The notes under the pieces: model-generated
The model's input: the letters and a program-made list of their open reading frames with translations, nothing else
Told to the model about the DNA's origin: nothing
Database searches by the model: none
Made by a program: the position numbers and the translations under genes
Shown: one piece after another, positions 1 through 5,726 of the stretch
How positions within the stretch are numbered: position 1 is the first letter of the stretch
Layout of the letters: each line of letters opens with the position of its first letter
From: Candidatus Peribacteria bacterium
GTDB taxonomy: Bacteria; Patescibacteriota; Gracilibacteria; UBA1369; GCA-2718715
Reading direction: 5' to 3'
Assembly (NCBI GenBank): GCA_943349385.1
Contig: CALQZM010000042.1
Coordinates: 1 to 7,052, forward strand
DNA: 7,052 nt

Positions 1-267
1 TTACTAGAAATTTTCTGGAATAATCACAATCCTACTACGCCTAATCAACAAGGCCCAGATATCGGAAGTCAGTACCGTTCAGCCATTTTTTACCACGACC
101 AAACTCAACAAAACCTTGCCGAAAAATCCAAACAAGAATTAGCCGACTCAAATAAATTCAAGAATCCAATAGTTACAATTATTGAACCAGCTACCACGTT
201 TTATGATGCCGAAGATTATCATCAACAGTATTTAGCAAAAAGAGGAAAAACTAGCTGTAAGATTTAA
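1..267 (+). CDS. msrA: Peptide methionine sulfoxide reductase MsrA, C-terminal part (5' end outside window)
   Basis: This frame is open from the first base and ends with TAA at 265-267, giving 88 residues. MsrA reduces the S-epimer of methionine sulfoxide, free or in proteins, using thioredoxin. The visible part shows the family signatures: an FWNNHNPT block (residues 5-12), QGPDIGSQYRS (17-27), and near the end IVTIIEP followed by FYDAEDYHQQY (67-77). The catalytic Cys of the GCFW motif lies in the N-terminal half, outside the window, so activity cannot be judged. A Cys three residues from the C-terminus (residue 86) may be a resolving Cys of the kind found near the C-terminus of many MsrA proteins; this is inference. 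The gene converges with the pseudouridine synthase gene and their 3' ends overlap by 4 bp (264-267). MsrB, the partner for the R-epimer, lies 1.4 kb away on the other strand. Confidence 0.95.
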   Translation, partial: LLEIFWNNHNPTTPNQQGPDIGSQYRSAIFYHDQTQQNLAEKSKQELADSNKFKNPIVTIIEPATTFYDAEDYHQQYLAKRGKTSCKI

Positions 268-920
268 AATTCAGGTTCAACTTCAATCTCAACAACTTCT
301 TCTTCTGTAGCTTTCTTAAAAGTTAACTTTGAAGCACACAAACAAATTGACCTTCCATCCATATAAGGAATTTTAGATCCATACTTTGTATCGCCAACAA
401 TCGGGCATCCAATCGCAGCTAACTGAGACCGAATTTGATGATGACGACCAGTGTGTAAATCGACTTTTAGCTTAGCAGTTCCATCAGAATTTTGACTAAT
501 CAAGGTATACTCCAAAATTGCCTCTTTAGAATTTTCTTGAGGATTTTCATGGGCCCAACTCGTGTTTTTCAATTCGTTTTTAACCAAGTGATGAACAAGT
601 TTTGCACTATCTTGTTCAGGAATTTTAGAAACCAAAACCGTATATTGTTTTTTTATTGTTCGGTTTCTAATTTGCTCTGACAATCTTGCCGCACCTTTAG
701 ATGTCTTTGCAAACAATACAATTCCTGCCACTGGCCTATCTAAACGATGTAATAAACCTAAAAACACTTTGCCAGGCTTATTATATTTTGATTTTAGATA
801 TTCTTTAACATAATCCATTAAACATTTATCTTTAGTTTTATCAGCTTGAACCAATAATCCCGCTGGTTTATAAACAGCGATTAAGTGATTATCTTGGTAT
901 AAAACTTTCAAATTATTCAT
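264..920 (-). CDS. RluA-family RNA pseudouridine synthase
   Basis: The 218-residue product isomerises uridine to pseudouridine in RNA (rRNA or tRNA). It has the catalytic-domain signatures: an N-terminal LYQDNHLIAVYKPAG segment, the HRLDRPVAG motif with the expected catalytic Asp61, a KKQYTVLV strand (residues 90-97), HTGRHHQIR (156-164) and GDTKYG (176-181). No S4 RNA-binding domain precedes the catalytic domain, so it is a short form like RluA, TruC or RluE-type enzymes; the target position cannot be read from sequence. The ATG start gives a standard N-terminus and lies 3 nt after the stop of the alkylation-repair gene, so it is probably the last gene of the msrB operon. No Shine-Dalgarno sequence precedes it (AT-rich, AAAAATAATTT). 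Family assignment is firm; the exact subfamily and symbol are left open. Confidence 0.95.
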   Translation of the reverse strand: MNNLKVLYQDNHLIAVYKPAGLLVQADKTKDKCLMDYVKEYLKSKYNKPGKVFLGLLHRLDRPVAGIVLFAKTSKGAARLSEQIRNRTIKKQYTVLVSKIPEQDSAKLVHHLVKNELKNTSWAHENPQENSKEAILEYTLISQNSDGTAKLKVDLHTGRHHQIRSQLAAIGCPIVGDTKYGSKIPYMDGRSICLCASKLTFKKATEEEVVEIEVEPEF

Positions 921-923
921 AAA

Positions 924-1628
924 TTATTTTTGCATTAATTCTTGTTTTAAATCTTCACTTAATCTTTCAATTGCATACCGCAACATTGTACTTGGCATTT
1001 CTAATTTATTAGCGCGAATAAAATCTACCATTTCTGATTCATCTACTCTTTTACCGGATTCTCGAATCATCCACCCAACTGCTTTTTGAATCAAATCATG
1101 AGAATCTTTCATTAAAACTAAGGCAATTTTATAAGTTAAATCCGTTTGTTTATGTTTTATATAAGCATAAGTGGCAATAATCGCAATTCGCTTCTCCCAT
1201 AAATTACTAGACTCTGCTAACTCTAATAAATAATCATCATTTTTAGACCAATAACAATATTCACCTAAAATTTTATCTGCAGATTGATCAACTAAATCCC
1301 AATTATTAACATTTTTATAATTATTTTTATACATTTCAACCCATTCTTCTTTTTCAACCTCACTTGCGAACCTAAATCTTCGTTCTAAAATAAATAATCC
1401 AAGCAACCTTTCTTCATGCCATTCACTAGTTAATAATTCTTGAATATCTGAAGATTCAAGTTTTTTTGACTTTTTGACTACCCTTCTTGTATTTGGAGTA
1501 CTAATACCTAAAAATTTATCACCTTCAGCATAGTCCCCTTTTCCAGTTTTAAAAAAGCTAGTATAAACCTTAACTTTTTCAGGCTCTATAAAACTATGTA
1601 AGTATTCTTTTACAGCTTTTAAAGTCAT
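924..1628 (-). CDS. AlkD-like DNA alkylation repair protein (HEAT-repeat DNA glycosylase)
   Basis: The 234-residue, all-helical product belongs to the DNA alkylation repair (AlkC/AlkD, COG4912) family, which excises positively charged N3- and N7-alkyl purines without flipping the base. Landmarks are FFKTGKGDYAEGDKFLG (residues 25-41), NNWDLVD (108-114), LWEKRIAI (143-150), KAVGWMIRESGK (182-193) and MPSTMLRYAIERL (211-223). From what I recall of Bacillus cereus AlkD, its key residues Trp109, Asp113, Arg148 and Trp187 correspond here to Trp110, Asp114, Arg147 and Trp186, with nearly the same spacing, so the active site looks intact. The ATG overlaps the msrB stop as ATGA, indicating translational coupling. 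Length is typical of the family. Some relatives lack proven glycosylase activity, so the substrate is inference. Confidence 0.93.
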   Translation of the reverse strand: MTLKAVKEYLHSFIEPEKVKVYTSFFKTGKGDYAEGDKFLGISTPNTRRVVKKSKKLESSDIQELLTSEWHEERLLGLFILERRFRFASEVEKEEWVEMYKNNYKNVNNWDLVDQSADKILGEYCYWSKNDDYLLELAESSNLWEKRIAIIATYAYIKHKQTDLTYKIALVLMKDSHDLIQKAVGWMIRESGKRVDESEMVDFIRANKLEMPSTMLRYAIERLSEDLKQELMQK

Positions 1629-2017
1629 CTCTTTTTGAAATTTAAGGACTTAGAATTGATACAGTACCTAAGTCCAGTTGGATTTGGGCCGTCTTCAAAT
1701 ACATGACCTAAATGGCTGCCGCATCTACTACAAACTACTTCTCGTCTAATCATTCCATGTGCCTTATCTACATTTTCAGAAACTACCTCTTTACTTAAAG
1801 GTGCATAAAAACTAGGCCATCCACTCCCAGATTCATATTTAGTAGTTGCATCAAATAATTCATGTCCACAAGCACCACATAAGTACATACCTGCCTCTTT
1901 ATTTTGATAATATTCACCACTAAAAGGTGCTTCAGTACCCTTCTGTCTTAAAATTCTATAACCTTCAGGGTCTAAAATTTTTTTCCAATCAGATTCACTT
2001 TTAGGAATATCATCCAT
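1625..2017 (-). CDS. msrB: Peptide methionine (R)-S-oxide reductase MsrB
   Basis: The 130-residue product reduces R-methionine sulfoxide in proteins. Numbered from the ATG at 2017, it has two CxxC zinc-binding pairs (Cys47/Cys50 and Cys96/Cys99), the SGSGWPSF block, SHLGHVFEDGP, and the catalytic Cys119 in LRYCINS. The position before GWPSF, a Cys in E. coli MsrB as I recall it, is Ser65 here. No other non-zinc Cys remains from this start, so a thioredoxin cycle without an internal resolving Cys is likely (inference). An in-frame TTG at 2029 would add four residues, but it lies inside a TATAAT box, so the ATG is preferred. The stop TGA overlaps the next gene's ATG. This is the first gene of a likely msrB-alkD-rluA operon, an oxidative and alkylation damage-repair grouping with msrA nearby. 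Confidence 0.95.
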   Translation of the reverse strand: MDDIPKSESDWKKILDPEGYRILRQKGTEAPFSGEYYQNKEAGMYLCGACGHELFDATTKYESGSGWPSFYAPLSKEVVSENVDKAHGMIRREVVCSRCGSHLGHVFEDGPNPTGLRYCINSKSLNFKKR

Positions 2018-2028
2018 TCTAAAACACA

Positions 2029-2034
2029 ATTATA
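2029..2034 (-). promoter_or_regulatory. Putative -10 box of the msrB operon
   Basis: The minus strand reads TATAAT here. Transcription starting about 7 nt downstream (near 2022) leaves a leader of only about 5 nt before the ATG at 2017, and would exclude the TTG at 2029. No convincing -35 box is seen at the usual distance (AATATT at 17 bp), so the assignment is tentative. Confidence 0.4.
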
Positions 2035-2106
2035 TAACTAGCCTATCATAGAATATTTAACCCAACTACTCCAGACATCTTTTATTAAAAATCTCTAAAT
2101 ACTAAT

Positions 2107-3132
2107 CTATTTTACCGGAAATTGAATAATTTCAGCTAGAACCAATTTTTTAACTAAAACACCAGCTCTTTCACCAGTTTGAACTTTAGCATTAGGAAAC
2201 AGCAGTCCAACTGGCTCCTTCAAGACAACATCTTTTTGACCATCAAAACAAATTGCTTGATCTGCTTTAAAAGAATCAAAATTCCTTAGACCATCTCGGT
2301 AAAATCTAAAGCTAGGATTCCTCTTAATAACTTCATCAATAATTTTATAGGCTTCGATCGGATCATTATTTTTAACATCCTCAAAAACCTCAGCGCCTTC
2401 TATTAAAACTCGTAAAATTGCATCTCGAACAGCTTGATAAACCAAGGGACAAGTTTTACTAATTTGGCCGATTTCTAAAGTCATAGCCTTAGTACCAAAA
2501 TTAACACCAGTAAATTCCGAAAACACACCCGAACTAATTGTAGTTGTTGGACGATAAACGACTTTGTTAATTTTAGCTTCAGCTAAAAATGCTTCAACAT
2601 CATAATCATAGGTAGCAACACCCTTAGGATTCCTTAATTGAGTAATTGCAAACGGATCTGATGGCTCAATAGTTTGGTGAATATCAAAATGCCAAGTTGG
2701 CTCAAATCTTCGTACTGCATCCTCAATCTGCTTAACACGACCAAACTCATAACTAGTAGTCAAACCTCGATCAATAAAAAATTGTAAAATTCTGCCAAAC
2801 ATTCTATTCATATTAGCTTTAGCTTCAGTCTCACGCTTATTCATTGCTAGTGCTTTTCCGTTACCTAAAACAAATAAAGCTTTTCCATGTATTTGCAAAC
2901 GTTGATTAATAATTTGTTCAACAATTTCATTTATAATTTCTACTCCTGTAACTTCATTTCCATGGATTCCCCCACTCACTAAAATACGCTGGCCACCTAC
3001 TTCGTAATCAGCACCACCATACTGAAGGATTCCATCAGAAACTTGCTTAAAACCATCGGGAAAACTTAGTCTCCTACAAGACTGATTCTTAAAATCATCT
3101 ACATACCTTTCAAAAAAAGACAACTGAACCAT
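2107..3132 (-). CDS. AstE/AspA-family zinc hydrolase (succinylglutamate desuccinylase/aspartoacylase-like)
   Basis: The 341-residue product belongs to the AstE/aspartoacylase group of the M14 zinc carboxypeptidase superfamily, which removes acyl groups from acylated amino acids. The metal site is clear: SGGIHGNEVTG (residues 53-63) gives His57 and Glu60, and FDIHQT (149-154) gives the third ligand His152. NMNRMF (108-113) carries the substrate-binding Asn-Arg pair, and TLEIGQ (218-223) supplies the likely general base Glu220. The closest architecture I recognise is AstE of the arginine succinyltransferase pathway, about 320 residues. No other ast gene is nearby, so the true substrate is unknown and the symbol astE is withheld. 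The ATG at 3132 is preceded by a near-consensus promoter with a leader of about 18 nt and no Shine-Dalgarno. The gene reads toward msrB, with 89 bp between them and no terminator hairpin seen. Confidence 0.88.
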   Translation of the reverse strand: MVQLSFFERYVDDFKNQSCRRLSFPDGFKQVSDGILQYGGADYEVGGQRILVSGGIHGNEVTGVEIINEIVEQIINQRLQIHGKALFVLGNGKALAMNKRETEAKANMNRMFGRILQFFIDRGLTTSYEFGRVKQIEDAVRRFEPTWHFDIHQTIEPSDPFAITQLRNPKGVATYDYDVEAFLAEAKINKVVYRPTTTISSGVFSEFTGVNFGTKAMTLEIGQISKTCPLVYQAVRDAILRVLIEGAEVFEDVKNNDPIEAYKIIDEVIKRNPSFRFYRDGLRNFDSFKADQAICFDGQKDVVLKEPVGLLFPNAKVQTGERAGVLVKKLVLAEIIQFPVK

Positions 3133-3147
3133 AAAATCTTAAAACAG

Positions 3148-3164
3148 ATAGTAGTTAATACTAT
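3148..3164. repeat. Short inverted repeat overlapping the zinc-hydrolase promoter
   Basis: ATAGTA (3148-3153) and TACTAT (3159-3164) are perfect 6-bp arms around a 5-bp centre. They cover the -10 box and presumed start site of the hydrolase promoter, a position suited to an operator. Arms this short arise easily by chance in AT-rich DNA. Confidence 0.25.
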
Positions 3165-3186
3165 TCTAAAAAGAATTATTGGTCAA
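3158..3186 (-). promoter_or_regulatory. Promoter of the AstE/AspA-like hydrolase
   Basis: On the minus strand TTGACC (3181-3186) is followed after exactly 17 bp by TAGTAT (3158-3163). The -35 matches the sigma-70 consensus at 5 of 6 positions and the -10 at 4 of 6. The predicted start near 3151 gives a leader of about 18 nt to the ATG at 3132. Confidence 0.6.
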
Positions 3187-3207
3187 TTTTTATATTTTTT
3201 AACACCA

Positions 3208-3300
3208 TTATTTTGCAAGAAAATAAAAAAGAGCCACTAGTAAAAGTGAAACACCAATTGAATAACCAAGAAATTTAAAATACAAATACAACTTATTCAT
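3208..3300 (-). CDS. Possible 30-residue single-span membrane peptide
   Basis: On the minus strand an ATG at 3300 opens a 30-codon frame ending in TAA at 3208. The peptide starts MNKLYLYFKFLG, continues with an unbroken hydrophobic stretch (residues about 11-28, ending LLLVALFYFL) and ends in Ala-Lys, the pattern of a small type of inner-membrane peptide with a basic N-terminus. A TAAAAT box lies exactly 6 nt before the ATG, the same geometry as at two plus-strand genes in this window, so a leaderless mRNA is plausible. It sits divergently from the HD-domain gene and could continue into the hydrolase promoter region. I do not recognise a family. A chance frame is possible, since AT-rich DNA easily yields hydrophobic codons. 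Confidence 0.4.
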   Translation of the reverse strand: MNKLYLYFKFLGYSIGVSLLLVALFYFLAK

Positions 3301-3306
3301 GAAAGT

Positions 3307-3312
3307 ATTTTA
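3307..3312 (-). promoter_or_regulatory. Putative -10 box for the 30-residue peptide
   Basis: TAAAAT on the minus strand ends 6 nt before the ATG at 3300, so transcription would start at about the A of the ATG. The -35 region at 17-18 bp is weak (GTGTTT). Confidence 0.3.
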
Positions 3313-3353
3313 CCACTATCTAGCTTATAAAACACATAAAAAAACAAAATACA

Positions 3354-3382
3354 TTGCAAATATGTAAAGGATTGGGTAAATT
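3354..3382 (+). promoter_or_regulatory. Promoter of the HD-domain gene, leaderless geometry
   Basis: TTGCAA (3354-3359), a 17-bp spacer and TAAATT (3377-3382) each match the sigma-70 consensus at 4 of 6 positions. The -10 ends 6 nt before the ATG at 3389, so the first transcribed base would be the A of the start codon. There is no Shine-Dalgarno in the remaining 6 nt. Confidence 0.5.
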
Positions 3383-3388
3383 CAAATT

Positions 3389-4447
3389 ATGATAACATCT
3401 GCTGACAAATTATACGCTACAGCTCTAGAAACTGAACTACCCACAATTGCCCAAGAAGTAGTAGCTACTCGACCATTCCAAAGATTATTTGGAATCACCC
3501 ATGGTGGCCTAAAAGCAGACCCTGTTCACAATAATGCCTTTGAAAGATTAACAGCCTCACATAACCGAGGTAATCATTCTATGAGCGTCGCAAGACTAGC
3601 AAATCACCTATACAACCCTGACGAATTAGAAGTAGACCGAATTCATTTTGTACTAGGTGCACTTTTACATGATTTAGGTCACTCTGCATTTTCTCATTTT
3701 GGGGAATTGGCTTTTGAGAATTTATGTCACAAAGAATTTACCGAAGACTTAATTTTAAATGATCCTGAACTTGTCGCAATTTGGCAAAAATACTGTATTG
3801 ACCCAAAAACAATCTTGAAAATTGCATTAGAAAAAACACAAGGGAACCCAATGACTGTTAAACGAGATTCAGGAATAATTAGTTTAGACCACCTAAATAA
3901 CTGCCTTTTTGATAATTTTCAAAGAGGTGGAGACTTAAGAGCAAAAAAATTAGCCCAAAAATTACTGAGTCATACTTTTATTAAAAGAGGAATTATATAT
4001 TTAGAACCTGGACAAGAAAGACTTCAAACTGCCTTTATTAGAGCTTCGATCAAACAAAATACCGACTTCGTTTTCGGACCGAAAGAAATCATTCTAGAAC
4101 AAATTGGTATTGAACTTGTAAGAAAATTACATGCTGCAGGTCTAATTCAACCAGAAGATTTAAGACGAAACCAACCTTACATAACAAAAAAAATTCTTTC
4201 AAAAGATGCTAAAGATATTGCCCCAGCAGAAATAAAACTCCTTAAAGAAACAGGACCTTCATTAACAGCCCAAGAGTGCTCTCAGCGAGTTACTAAAGTT
4301 TTAGATCCAAACGAGGCTTCAAGGGTAATTGACAGTGCTTATTTATTCAGCATTCCAGTTTACGACCAAGAAAATCCGGACCCATTCACTGATTTAAGAA
4401 GAAAAATAACAGGAAACTACAAAATCGTACTTCCGTACGAAAATTAA
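3389..4447 (+). CDS. HD-domain metal-dependent phosphohydrolase (SAMHD1/YdhJ-like, COG1078 type)
   Basis: The 352-residue product carries an HD-superfamily domain that binds divalent metal and cleaves phosphate esters. The four ligands are visible: His63 in HNRGNHSMSVARLA (residues 58-71), His94 and Asp95 in ALLHDLGHSAFSH (91-103), and a distal Asp167 in GIISLDHLNN (162-171). The layout, with the NRGNHS block about 30 residues before the HD pair and the last Asp about 70 after it, resembles SAMHD1 and bacterial COG1078 proteins, some of which are dNTP triphosphohydrolases. A nucleotide substrate is therefore inference. The last 150 residues are predicted alpha/beta with no motif I recognise. 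The ATG at 3389 fits a well-spaced promoter. The gene converges with tRNA-Ser, leaving 10 bp between them and no intrinsic terminator, so the HD transcript may run antisense into the tRNA gene. Confidence 0.88.
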   Translation: MITSADKLYATALETELPTIAQEVVATRPFQRLFGITHGGLKADPVHNNAFERLTASHNRGNHSMSVARLANHLYNPDELEVDRIHFVLGALLHDLGHSAFSHFGELAFENLCHKEFTEDLILNDPELVAIWQKYCIDPKTILKIALEKTQGNPMTVKRDSGIISLDHLNNCLFDNFQRGGDLRAKKLAQKLLSHTFIKRGIIYLEPGQERLQTAFIRASIKQNTDFVFGPKEIILEQIGIELVRKLHAAGLIQPEDLRRNQPYITKKILSKDAKDIAPAEIKLLKETGPSLTAQECSQRVTKVLDPNEASRVIDSAYLFSIPVYDQENPDPFTDLRRKITGNYKIVLPYEN

Positions 4448-4457
4448 AATGTCAAAA

Positions 4458-4547
4458 TGGAGGAGAGAAAGGGATTTGAACCCTCGAGAGCCTTTCGACC
4501 CTACCCGCTTTCCAAGCGAGCGCACTAGACCACTATGCGACCTCTCC
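4458..4547 (-). tRNA. tRNA-Ser(GGA)
   Basis: A complete 90-nt class II tRNA including encoded CCA. Read on the minus strand: acceptor GGAGAGG pairs with TCTCTCC (last pair G-U), D-stem GCA/TGC with GG in the D-loop, anticodon stem CTCGC/GCGGG, loop TTGGAAA with anticodon GGA (4511-4513). A long variable arm AGGGTC-GAAA-GGCTCT identifies serine. The T-stem GAGGG/CCCTT closes a normal TTCAAAT loop. The discriminator base before CCA is U73, where bacterial tRNA-Ser usually has G73. It decodes UCC and UCU. Confidence 0.95.
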
Positions 4548-4577
4548 TTTTAGCCAATCTTTACCAATCAGGACAAA

Positions 4578-4606
4578 ATTATACAAGTAAATCAAAAAAA
4601 CACCAA
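4578..4606 (-). promoter_or_regulatory. Putative tRNA-Ser promoter
   Basis: On the minus strand TTGGTG (4601-4606), 17 bp, then a perfect TATAAT (4578-4583). The start would lie near 4571, giving a 5' extension of about 24 nt before the mature tRNA. The -35 is weak (3 of 6). It overlaps the region upstream of the plus-strand membrane-protein gene. Confidence 0.45.
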
Positions 4607-4613
4607 TTCCATT

Positions 4614-4619
4614 TATAAA
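4614..4619 (+). promoter_or_regulatory. Putative -10 box of the two-span membrane protein gene
   Basis: TATAAA ends 6 nt before the ATG at 4626, again placing transcription start on the start codon. The -35 region (ATCAAA at 17 bp) is poor. A second TATAAA at 4644-4649 lies 9 nt before an internal ATG at 4659, so the true start is uncertain. Confidence 0.35.
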
Positions 4620-4625
4620 ATTCTT

Positions 4626-5291
4626 ATGATAAGATTGATTTCCTATAAACACGACAAAATGGAACTAATAAAAAACAGCCCACCTGACTTCACGAAAGCA
4701 ATTCTAGCAAACGAAAACATCGTTTTTCAAACTCAAGCAAAAAGCTTTCACGACAAAAAAATAGGGCACATTATTCTAGTCTTAAACCTAATTCTTTTCA
4801 TAACTCTACTACTAAAAACTACTTCTACAGTACTAATTCCCTTTTTCAAACTACTACTAGAATATAAATTCAACCCAATCGCTACAATTAGCGATACAAA
4901 CAGCGCCAACTTATTAACAATAAGTGCTCTTATTTTCATTTCACTGTTTATACTTAAATCCATTTTTTCTTTATTAAAAAGCACTAAAAAAGGACCATGG
5001 TTCATAGGTACAGATAACTTTTTACTGCTTGCAACCGAAGAAAATTCCGTTCCGATTGCCTGGAATTATTTATCTGAAGACATGAAAGTAACAGACCACA
5101 ATAACTACGGAAACGTATATTTAAGATATGACCGAAAAGATTTTGCAACTCAACAAGTAAAAAACATTCTTGAATCTGCCAATAAATATTCAATCAAAAT
5201 TATAGGAGTCGAAAATCCAACTCAAATAGCCAGAATTTGCCTAGCTAAAATCCAAGTCAACAAAAAAACCCTTTATACAAAGGGTTTTTAG
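4626..5291 (+). CDS. Two-span membrane protein with C-terminal PH-like domain, function unknown
   Basis: I do not recognise this 221-residue protein by family. It has a polar N-terminal segment of about 45 residues, two hydrophobic spans (about 47-67 and 97-117) separated by a 30-residue loop, a Lys/Ser-rich turn, then about 100 residues of soluble sequence. That tail begins GPWFIGTDNFLLLAT, alternates hydrophobic strands (IAWNYL, NVYLRYD, KIIGV) and ends with a helix containing NPTQIARICLAKI. This order, beta strands then one C-terminal helix beside a two-span hairpin, resembles bacterial PH-domain (YdbT/DUF304-like) membrane proteins; this is a structural inference only. The start may be the ATG at 4626 or at 4659 (Met12); each has a TATAAA box at a suitable distance. 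The final seven codons (TLYTKGF) lie in the terminator hairpin. Confidence 0.75.
   Translation: MIRLISYKHDKMELIKNSPPDFTKAILANENIVFQTQAKSFHDKKIGHIILVLNLILFITLLLKTTSTVLIPFFKLLLEYKFNPIATISDTNSANLLTISALIFISLFILKSIFSLLKSTKKGPWFIGTDNFLLLATEENSVPIAWNYLSEDMKVTDHNNYGNVYLRYDRKDFATQQVKNILESANKYSIKIIGVENPTQIARICLAKIQVNKKTLYTKGF
5264..5289. terminator. Bidirectional intrinsic terminator between convergent genes
   Basis: AAAAACCCTTT (5264-5274), loop ATAC, and AAAGGGTTTTT (5279-5289) form an 11-bp stem whose U-tract follows the GC core on either strand. It ends the membrane-protein gene on plus and rpmB on minus. The stop codon TAG at 5289-5291 begins in its last base, so it lies within the coding 3' end. 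Confidence 0.85.
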
Positions 5292-5313
5292 TATTCCGCA
5301 TTTTTAAGTCTAT

Positions 5314-5544
5314 TTACTTAGCTCTCATCATTCTAGCTAATGTAAGTAGTTTTCTTGGATTTTTAGTAACAGTCTTAATTGCTTTAGCAGAAAGCTTAGC
5401 AGTAAACTTGTCACCTGTTTCAGGATCCACCATAGTTTTTTTGAAAAGATTTGGTAAAAATCTTCTTTTAGTCTTTCTATTCGAGTGACTTACGTTGTTA
5501 CCTGTACTTGGTTTTTTTCCTAGGAAATCGCATCTTCTTGCCAT
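5314..5544 (-). CDS. rpmB: 50S ribosomal protein L28
   Basis: The 76-residue basic protein is bacterial L28, a small component of the large ribosomal subunit. The diagnostic N-terminus MARRCDFLGKKPSTGNNVSH is followed by SNRKTKRRFLPNL (residues 21-33), the family's most conserved block, and a basic C-terminal helix (KNPRKLLTLARMMRAK). Many L28 proteins bind zinc through two CxxC motifs; here only Cys5 of the first pair remains and the second pair is absent, so this is a zinc-free form. Length is typical. It is a single-gene unit: a TATAAT box lies upstream and the two-way terminator lies 25 bp beyond its stop. No Shine-Dalgarno stands before the ATG (AATTAAGAATAT). Confidence 0.97.
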   Translation of the reverse strand: MARRCDFLGKKPSTGNNVSHSNRKTKRRFLPNLFKKTMVDPETGDKFTAKLSAKAIKTVTKNPRKLLTLARMMRAK

Positions 5545-5575
5545 ATATTCTTAATTACAAACTTTTTAAAAACAA

Positions 5576-5581
5576 ATTATA
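5576..5581 (-). promoter_or_regulatory. Putative -10 box of rpmB
   Basis: TATAAT on the minus strand predicts a start near 5569 and a leader of about 25 nt, the longest of the protein genes here. No good -35 is seen at 16-18 bp. The leader is AT-rich, with no ribosome-binding site and no clear structure. Confidence 0.4.
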
Positions 5582-5698
5582 TCGCTCTGAAACTCACAAA
5601 TCATGATCTTCCGAACCTCCAAAGCCCGCTAAATATAACAACTAAAAGCCGTATTTACAAGAGAATTTTAAAAATATTGCAGTATTTTGGCAAAAAAA

Positions 5699-5707
5699 TG
5701 GTATAAT
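5699..5707 (+). promoter_or_regulatory. Extended -10 promoter of the M50 protease gene
   Basis: TGGTATAAT is a perfect extended -10 (TGn plus TATAAT). A TTGCAG lies 19 bp upstream (5677-5682), too far for a good -35, which fits an extended -10 that does not need one. Start near 5714 gives a leader of about 13 nt without a Shine-Dalgarno. Confidence 0.6.
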
Positions 5708-5726
5708 CAGCTAAAAACCCCAATTT

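Noticed and set aside
492..680. 62-residue plus-strand frame
   Set aside because: Lies antisense inside the pseudouridine synthase gene, has no domain and no start signal.
2018..2029. TTG at 2029 as msrB start
   Set aside because: It sits in the TATAAT box and would be upstream of the predicted transcript start; the ATG at 2017 gives a normal MsrB N-terminus. Not excluded.
4748..5193. Two minus-strand frames (4748-5005 and 5002-5193)
   Set aside because: Both are antisense to the two-span membrane protein, whose hydrophobic codons give hydrophobic antisense frames; no independent support.
5545..5726. Hidden small gene between rpmB and the M50 gene
   Set aside because: Only the two divergent promoters are visible; no frame with a plausible start and composition.
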